Below are positions 52,377 to 57,343 of a stretch of 57,343 nt of DNA, piece by piece. A model generated the notes under the pieces. It saw only the letters and a program-made list of their open reading frames with translations, searched no databases and was not told the origin of the DNA. The stretch spans positions 1 to 57,343 of the forward strand of contig SVRV01000014.1 in assembly GCA_015064635.1 (NCBI GenBank), read 5' to 3'. Position 1 is the stretch's first letter; each line of letters begins with the position of its first letter. The position numbers and the translations under genes are program-made. The stretch comes from Oscillospiraceae bacterium (lineage in GTDB: Bacteria > Bacillota > Clostridia > Oscillospirales > SIG627).

Positions 52377-52384
52377 AACATATA
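52363..52384. promoter_or_regulatory. Palindrome over the araC/fucI -10 boxes (candidate operator)
   Basis: TATATGT (52363-52369) and ACATATA (52378-52384) form a 7-bp inverted repeat with an 8-bp centre that holds both -10 boxes. A dimeric regulator bound here would block both promoters. Confidence 0.5.
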
Positions 52385-52400
52385 TACAGGCTTGGGTAAA
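52372..52400 (-). promoter_or_regulatory. Predicted fucI promoter
   Basis: Minus strand TTTACC (52395-52400), 17 bp, TATTAT (52372-52377). Weaker than the facing araC promoter, as expected for an activator-dependent promoter. Confidence 0.55.
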
Positions 52401-52434
52401 TGATTTTTTTGTTTTTAAATATGAGGATTTTATT

Positions 52435-53253
52435 ATGAACACAAAGCAGTATATCAGCGCCTTCAACAATATTTCGCTAAACGTTCACGTAGGAGAAGTG
52501 CGCTCTCTTGACAGCTCCTGGCATTGCGACAACGTATGCTCTCCTTTCACGAGACTTTACTATGTAAAAAGCGGCGAGGGATATATAGAAACCGAAAAGA
52601 AAAGAGTGGAAATGAGGGGCGGAAACCTTTACGTTGTCCCCTCCGAGCACAAGTTTTCATCGGGGTGTACTACTCTTGACAAAATATACTTTCACGTGAC
52701 AGTGACCTCGGTCGAAAGATATGACATTCTTTCCCGTCTTGATGACATTAAAGAGGTAAATTGCGGTGATGAATTTGTAAGAAAAATTGAGAGGTGCTTT
52801 TGCTCGGACAACTATTCGGATATGATAAAGCTTCGTGCCATGCTGTACAGTTCTGTGGCGGAGCTTATGGAAATGATAGATACCCCCGTTGTGTACTACT
52901 CTCCCTTAGTTGAAAAGGTAATGTCATACATCAACCGTCACCTGAGTGTAAAGCTGACGACTGCAGAAATTGCAAACTATTTTTTCGTATCCGAAAGCAA
53001 GCTCAGAAACGCTTTTAAAGAAGAAACGGGGATGCCGCTGGGAAAATACATTGACGACATGGTGTTCATCAAGGCAAAGCAAATGCTGACAAAGGAAGGA
53101 AGCTCCATATCCGACATTAGCTCAAAGCTCGGTTTTTGCGACAGATTTTATTTTTCGGGAAGATTTTCCGAAAAGTTCGGAGTGTCTCCCGGAAAATTCC
53201 GTGAGCAAAACCGTGAGGGACAAAACTCCCCAAGAATTGCAAGATTTACATAG
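52435..53253 (+). CDS. AraC-family transcriptional regulator
   Basis: A 272-residue regulator with an N-terminal cupin-like sensor domain (about 10-130; HCDNVCSPFTRLYYVKSGEG near 24-43) and a C-terminal AraC DNA-binding domain (about 160-265) with two helix-turn-helices, TTAEIANYFFVSESKLRNAF near 178 and ISDISSKLGFCDRFYFSGRF near 224. The start at 52435 is set by GAGGA 9 nt upstream; an in-frame ATG at 52345 lies ahead of the promoter. Divergent from fucI and upstream of the toroid-enzyme operon, so it likely answers to a sugar such as fucose and controls one or both. Confidence 0.92.
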   Translation: MNTKQYISAFNNISLNVHVGEVRSLDSSWHCDNVCSPFTRLYYVKSGEGYIETEKKRVEMRGGNLYVVPSEHKFSSGCTTLDKIYFHVTVTSVERYDILSRLDDIKEVNCGDEFVRKIERCFCSDNYSDMIKLRAMLYSSVAELMEMIDTPVVYYSPLVEKVMSYINRHLSVKLTTAEIANYFFVSESKLRNAFKEETGMPLGKYIDDMVFIKAKQMLTKEGSSISDISSKLGFCDRFYFSGRFSEKFGVSPGKFREQNREGQNSPRIARFT

Positions 53254-53271
53254 AATACAGCAAGATATACC

Positions 53272-53300
53272 TTGATTTGAATAAATGACAGTGTTAAAAT
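53272..53300 (+). promoter_or_regulatory. Promoter of the toroid-enzyme/Gfo-Idh operon
   Basis: TTGATT (53272-53277), 17 bp, TAAAAT (53295-53300), then CGGAGAG before the ATGs at 53331 and 53337. Confidence 0.68.
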
Positions 53301-53336
53301 AGAATTGAAAAAAATATCATTTCGGAGAGAATGAAT

Positions 53337-54959
53337 ATGCTCGATTTAAAACAGTACTACACGCCTCAAAAACTTGACAACGGCATGATCAGAGTTCACT
53401 CAAAGCCTCATGTTACCGACATTGCACACCTCGAATCTGCCTGCGTTGCTCCCGCAACCGCTACCTATTACTTTGTTACAAGATACCTTGGTATGGAAAT
53501 AGACGGTATGAAGGTGCTCGAAGAGCTTGCAAAGCTTCAGGTTACCGACCCCGAATCAAAGCACTACGGATGCATGAAGTGGTACAGAGAGTCAAAGCGA
53601 ATTCAGGATACAAACAGCGCATTTTTTACCATGAGAAACCTTTGCTATGCACTGAAATTCTGTCCCGAGAATATTCCCGAAGACGAGAGTACTGCCATAA
53701 AATCAATTCTCCGCCACGGAGTACATTGGTTCAAGCACGAGTGCAAGAAGGGCGGCTTCTTCTATCCCAACAAAATAATGAGTGACGGTGCTCTTCTCAT
53801 TATGCTCTCCGACGTGCTTGGTGACAGTTCATTTATTGATGATGCCCTTGACTTCTGGACAAGGTGGATGGATTACACCGACGAGTACGGCTGGGGATGG
53901 GGTGAAAACACAAGTAAAAACTACACCGCCGTCATGCGTGATGCTCTGATAGTGGCTCTCATGTCAATGGACAAAACCTCCGACATTTACAAGAGACTCC
54001 TCGGTTTTTACAAAAAGCTCCTTGACTACTGTGCATATCACGGCGAATATGAATTTACACCATCTATCCGCACATACAATTTTGAGGGTATGGCAAAATA
54101 TCTTTCAAACCCCGCAGACATAAACTGCAAGTACGAGAAGATAACCAACGGTACCATTTCGGAAATCATCCTCTTACAGCACGCACCCGATGTAGAAATA
54201 ACTCCCGACACGGCAAATTTCCACTCGGAGAGAATATTCGGAAACTCTTATGCCTCCACCTGGAAGGGTGAGAACATAAGACTGGGAACTGTAAGCAAGT
54301 TCCCTGTTATGACCAACTGCTACGGACAAAACGGCTGGGGACTTGGATGGCAGTCAATGCCCGTCAGCGTTGTGGCGTTGAAGCATGAAACAGCCTTTAT
54401 GCGTTTTGTTACTGTTTCCGACGGTGAACTCAGGTCTCACATTTCCTCGGGTTGGAAGGACAAGAACCTTTTCCCCGATGCAAACGTGCCGGATATTTAC
54501 ACATATTCCGCTCAAAAGGATAATACAGCCGTTGTTGTAAGAATGGTTGAACACATGGCAAACAAGACCTCCTTCTTCTCGGACGAATGGTATTTCCTGC
54601 ATTTTGACGGTGAAATTAAAAATATAGACGATTGGTATGTATTCGACTATAAGGACTCTGTGCTTTGTGTCAAGTCCTTTGACGGCAACCTCCGCCTTGA
54701 GCGTGACGGCGAAAAGGTACGTCTCATGAACGTTCTTGCCGAGTGTCCCGAACGACTTGTTGTGTGCCACAGATACATCAGCTCATGGGCAATTGCAGTA
54801 TTTGACGGCAACGAAAACATCGAAGAAAAGCTGAATGGGCTTGATGCAAAGAAAGAAAACGTTTACGACCCGAGGTATTCAAGACTCAATCCTCCCAGCA
54901 TTCTTACCTGCGGTGAGGCAAAGCTTGAGTTTGACCCCGACAAAACAGATTTGATATAA
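53337..54959 (+). CDS. Unassigned carbohydrate-active-like enzyme, (alpha/alpha) toroid plus beta-sandwich
   Basis: A protein of about 540 residues that I cannot place in a named family. Residues about 1-260 are rich in amphipathic helices with Trp/Tyr-heavy turns (DEYGWGWGENTSKNY near 182), as in (alpha/alpha)n toroid hydrolases and lyases. Residues about 270-540 are beta-rich, with NCYGQNGWGLGWQSMPV near 332, resembling the beta-sandwich of polysaccharide lyases such as heparinase II/III types. No signal peptide. GGAG lies 9 nt before the ATG at 53337, which I chose; an ATG at 53331 is also possible. Followed 9 nt later by two coupled Gfo/Idh genes, which suggests a joint role in converting one sugar compound. 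Confidence 0.7.
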   Translation: MLDLKQYYTPQKLDNGMIRVHSKPHVTDIAHLESACVAPATATYYFVTRYLGMEIDGMKVLEELAKLQVTDPESKHYGCMKWYRESKRIQDTNSAFFTMRNLCYALKFCPENIPEDESTAIKSILRHGVHWFKHECKKGGFFYPNKIMSDGALLIMLSDVLGDSSFIDDALDFWTRWMDYTDEYGWGWGENTSKNYTAVMRDALIVALMSMDKTSDIYKRLLGFYKKLLDYCAYHGEYEFTPSIRTYNFEGMAKYLSNPADINCKYEKITNGTISEIILLQHAPDVEITPDTANFHSERIFGNSYASTWKGENIRLGTVSKFPVMTNCYGQNGWGLGWQSMPVSVVALKHETAFMRFVTVSDGELRSHISSGWKDKNLFPDANVPDIYTYSAQKDNTAVVVRMVEHMANKTSFFSDEWYFLHFDGEIKNIDDWYVFDYKDSVLCVKSFDGNLRLERDGEKVRLMNVLAECPERLVVCHRYISSWAIAVFDGNENIEEKLNGLDAKKENVYDPRYSRLNPPSILTCGEAKLEFDPDKTDLI

Positions 54960-54968
54960 GGAGAAAAC

Positions 54969-56117
54969 ATGGAAAACGTAAAAATACTTTCCGTCGGTAT
55001 CGGCGGATTTGCAAACCACTATATTTCTCAGATGCTTCCCAAAAACGGAGATGGCTTTGAATTTGTGGGAATGGTGGAAAAATACCCCGAATCCTGCAAA
55101 TGCCTTGACGAAATAAAAAGCCGAAACATCCCCATCTATGAGACTATGGAGGACTTTTACAAGGAGCACAAGGCTGACCTCGCCATAATATGCACTCCCA
55201 TATTTTTGCACACCTCACAGACACTCACCGCTCTCAAAAACGGCTCAAACGTCATGTGTGAAAAGCCGCTTTCGGGCGTTTCTGAAGATGCTGAAATAAT
55301 TGAAAAGGAAGCGGAAAAGCTTGGCAAATTCGTAATGACAGGCTTTCAGTGGAGCTATTCCAAGGCGATTCTCGACCTTAAAAAGGATATTCTTGACGGA
55401 GTATTCGGACGGGCAATTTTCCTCAAGACATTGGTGCTTTGGCCCCGTGATATAAATTACTTTAAGCGTGGCAGCGGATGGGCGGGAAAAATAAAAACCG
55501 CCGACGGAACTGTTATAAACGACAGTGTAGCGGCTAATGCGACAGCGCATCATTTACATAATATGCTTTATGTTACAGGCAAGGAAAGCAGAAGTGCAGA
55601 GGCACTTAACATAAAGGCCGACCTTATACGCACAAATGATATTGAAAACTTTGATACATCGGTTGTATCCTTTGATTTGAGCGAGGGCGGAAAGGGACTT
55701 TTCATTGCTTCACATTCTGTTAAAAAGGTTGTTAACCCCACATTTGAATACAGATTTGAAAAGGGTACTGTATCCTACTCCGAAAACGAGGGCATACTCC
55801 GTGCCACGTTTACAGACGGAAGCGTCAAGGAATACGGAGCACCTTCAAAGGACGTTCATACAGGAAAGATATATGAGGCAATCAGAGGTTGCCGCACAGA
55901 GCATTACACCCCCGTATGCTCCCCCTACACAGCCGCAGCTCACGTAAGATGCATTGAGGCAATTCAAAAAGAAGAAGTTCATTTGCCCATATCCGATTTT
56001 GTAAAGCGTGACGGTGATTGGATTTATCTCGAAGGACTTGATACTGCGCTTGAGTCATGCTATAACGAGGAAAAGCTGCTCCGTGACACTCCGTTTATGG
56101 AGGAGCTTGTAAAATGA
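54969..56117 (+). CDS. Gfo/Idh/MocA-family oxidoreductase 1
   Basis: An NAD(P)-dependent sugar or inositol-type dehydrogenase. The 382-residue protein has a Rossmann loop GIGGFANHY (10-18), CTPIFLH near 75 and the EKP motif in CEKPLSG (97-103), whose Lys is catalytic in the family, then a C-terminal alpha/beta domain. The His pair in ATAHHLHN near 190 fits the family's substrate His region. AAGGAG upstream. Second gene after the toroid enzyme; overlaps the next gene by 4 nt. Confidence 0.9.
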   Translation: MENVKILSVGIGGFANHYISQMLPKNGDGFEFVGMVEKYPESCKCLDEIKSRNIPIYETMEDFYKEHKADLAIICTPIFLHTSQTLTALKNGSNVMCEKPLSGVSEDAEIIEKEAEKLGKFVMTGFQWSYSKAILDLKKDILDGVFGRAIFLKTLVLWPRDINYFKRGSGWAGKIKTADGTVINDSVAANATAHHLHNMLYVTGKESRSAEALNIKADLIRTNDIENFDTSVVSFDLSEGGKGLFIASHSVKKVVNPTFEYRFEKGTVSYSENEGILRATFTDGSVKEYGAPSKDVHTGKIYEAIRGCRTEHYTPVCSPYTAAAHVRCIEAIQKEEVHLPISDFVKRDGDWIYLEGLDTALESCYNEEKLLRDTPFMEELVK

Positions 56118-57178
56118 CAGCAGAAGAAATTTTCCGTTTCGAAAAAAAAGAACTCCTGCCAATCGACAAAGAGTTTCCTTTTGCTTGTATAGGACTTGCT
56201 CATTCTCACATTTACGGAATGACAAACTCCCTTATTTCGGCAGGCGCAACCCTGAGGTGGGTATACGATGACGATGCAAGTGCTGTTGAAGCATTTGCAA
56301 AGAAATATCCTGACGTAAAAATCGCACGAAGCATTGACGAAGTACTTTCCGACAAGTCTGTAATGCTCGTGGCATCTGCCGACATTCCTTCAAGGCGTGC
56401 TTCCCTTGCCATTAATTGTATGCGTTCGGGACACAACTTTTTTGTTGACAAGGCTCCAGCTGTCACCCTTTCGGAATGTGATGAAATAGAGCGTTGCCAA
56501 AGGGAAACAGGCATGAAATACTTTGTGTATTACAGCGAGCTCATTGAAAACGATGCCGCAATATTTGCCCGTGACCTTATAAAGCGAGGTGCTCTCGGAA
56601 GGCTGTACAATATGGAAATTGTAGCCCCTCACCGTTTAAATGCTCCGACACGTCCCGATTGGTTCTGGAAAAAGGCGCTGACAGGCGGAATTCTCACCGA
56701 TATCGGCTCTCATCAAATAGAGCAGTTTTTAGAATTTTCCGACTGTGCCGAGGCAAAAATCACAAATGCAACGGTAAATAACTTCTTCCATCCCGAATAT
56801 CCCGAGTTTGAAGACTTTGGATGTGCAACCATTGAAAGCAAAAACGGCATTAAGGGGTATATCCGAGTGGATTGGATGTCACCCGACGGAATAAAGGCAT
56901 TCGGTGACCTGAGACTCACTCTCCTTTGTGAAAAGGGATATATTGAGCTGAGGAAAAACTGTGACATTGGACGCTCTGACAAAGGAAACAACGTTTTTGT
57001 GGTTACAAACGACGGTGTTTACTCCGACTGTGTCAGCGGAAAGGTGCAAAAAACATATTTCAACAAGCTGATTCATGACTGTCTTGAGGGTAGTGACACT
57101 GCGATGAACAAGGACTTTGTATATTCGGCAATGAGACTTACCGTTGAGGCACAGATGATGGCAGACAAAAACAGATAA
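56114..57178 (+). CDS. Gfo/Idh/MocA-family oxidoreductase 2
   Basis: A second family member of 354 residues, only distantly like its neighbour. The nucleotide loop reads CIGLAHSHIYG (about 25-35), without the standard Gly pattern, and the EKP motif is DKAP near 117, keeping the Lys. GSHQIEQFLEF near 200 supplies a conserved His of the active site. The ATG overlaps the stop of the first oxidoreductase by 4 nt, with GGAGG just upstream, so the two are coupled. The odd motifs could mean altered cofactor handling or a structural partner role. Ends at a terminator. Confidence 0.87.
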   Translation: MTAEEIFRFEKKELLPIDKEFPFACIGLAHSHIYGMTNSLISAGATLRWVYDDDASAVEAFAKKYPDVKIARSIDEVLSDKSVMLVASADIPSRRASLAINCMRSGHNFFVDKAPAVTLSECDEIERCQRETGMKYFVYYSELIENDAAIFARDLIKRGALGRLYNMEIVAPHRLNAPTRPDWFWKKALTGGILTDIGSHQIEQFLEFSDCAEAKITNATVNNFFHPEYPEFEDFGCATIESKNGIKGYIRVDWMSPDGIKAFGDLRLTLLCEKGYIELRKNCDIGRSDKGNNVFVVTNDGVYSDCVSGKVQKTYFNKLIHDCLEGSDTAMNKDFVYSAMRLTVEAQMMADKNR

Positions 57179-57180
57179 TA

Positions 57181-57211
57181 AAGGGACATAGCACTTGATG
57201 CTATGTCCCTT
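57181..57211 (+). terminator. Terminator of the toroid-enzyme/Gfo-Idh operon
   Basis: A 13-bp perfect inverted repeat (57181-57193 with 57199-57211; arm AAGGGACATAGCA) 2 nt after the stop codon. The T run after it is short. Confidence 0.75.
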
Positions 57212-57331
57212 AATTTCAGGCTCTATAATAAATGTTGGGGTGAACCCAAAGAGCCTACAAAAAAATAATCTAAAAAAGTAGAGCATATTTGGAAGAAATC
57301 CGTTAAAATGGAATTGACTAGAAACCAGAAC

Positions 57332-57343
57332 GGAGGTCAACCA
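57332..57343 (+). promoter_or_regulatory. Ribosome binding site of a gene beyond the window
   Basis: GGAGG at 57332-57336 ends 7 nt before the window edge, the normal spacing for a start codon at about 57344. The AT-rich leader (57230-57330) has a TAAAAT at about 57304-57309 that may be its -10. Confidence 0.55.

Noticed and set aside
52345-52434. Upstream in-frame start for the AraC regulator
   Set aside because: It precedes the consensus promoter at 52348-52376 and adds a non-family hydrophobic stretch; the ATG at 52435 has GAGGA.
1-57343. tRNA, rRNA, integrase, transposase or phage genes
   Set aside because: I looked for cloverleaf-type repeats, rRNA-like conserved tracts and recombinase motifs and saw none.

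Overview
The window reads as chromosome of an anaerobic, fermentative gut-type Clostridia member (Bacillota; an Oscillospirales/Christensenellales-like uncultured lineage is my inference). Support comes from AGGAG-type ribosome binding sites, SpoVG, a complete Rnf ferredoxin:NAD+ oxidoreductase operon in the order CDGEAB, a ydjGHI-like envelope module, and a dense set of intracellular glycan-degrading enzymes. I found no tRNA, rRNA, CRISPR array, integrase, transposase or phage gene.

Layout. 1-9.3 kb: pfkA, an MBL-fold hydrolase, a small lipoprotein, GH78-like and GH106-like alpha-L-rhamnosidases, cardiolipin synthase. 9.4-17.8 kb: pyruvate kinase, a GH28-like beta-helix enzyme, a SpoU/TrmH RNA methyltransferase, a ClC H+/Cl- exchanger, a small membrane protein, a DUF4838 protein. 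17.9-23.0 kb (minus): a small membrane protein, then an operon for a polar amino acid ABC transporter (binding protein, permease with an unusual extracytoplasmic domain, ATPase), a small unknown protein and an M18 aminopeptidase. 23.5-28.4 kb: rnfCDGEAB. 28.6-33.5 kb: spoVG (minus), then murC with a zinc-ribbon/TPM/SPFH trio. 33.6-35.2 kb: HtrA protease. 35.3-45.7 kb (minus): one long run of nine genes, MFS - CapA - FGGY kinase - FucI-like isomerase - ceramidase-like protein - OPA-like MFS - exonuclease III - AAA ATPase - YgjP metallopeptidase. 45.9-49.2 kb: MATE efflux pump, DeoR regulator, SDR. 49.3-57.2 kb: alpha-L-fucosidase plus L-fucose isomerase (minus) facing an AraC regulator, then an unassigned toroid-type enzyme with two coupled Gfo/Idh oxidoreductases.

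How it works together. The sugar enzymes lack signal peptides, so short rhamnose-, galacturonate- and fucose-containing oligosaccharides are probably imported and cleaved in the cytoplasm; isomerases and kinases feed glycolysis (pfkA, pyk), and Rnf couples reduced ferredoxin to ion pumping. These links are inferences from gene content.

Most notable signals: (1) a repeat of about 100 nt, three copies (4224-4323, 4325-4424, 13256-13354), whose minus strand folds into a covarying stem, a tandem-G.A hairpin with a GUUA loop and an intrinsic terminator; this looks like a structured-RNA repeat family. (2) A second structured intergenic segment at about 48.2-48.39 kb, also with tandem G.A pairs on the minus strand. 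(3) The toroid enzyme plus two Gfo/Idh genes, a possible oxidoreductive glycoside pathway. (4) araC and fucI promoters whose -10 boxes overlap on opposite strands inside a palindrome. (5) A clc gene that appears to be read from a leaderless mRNA.
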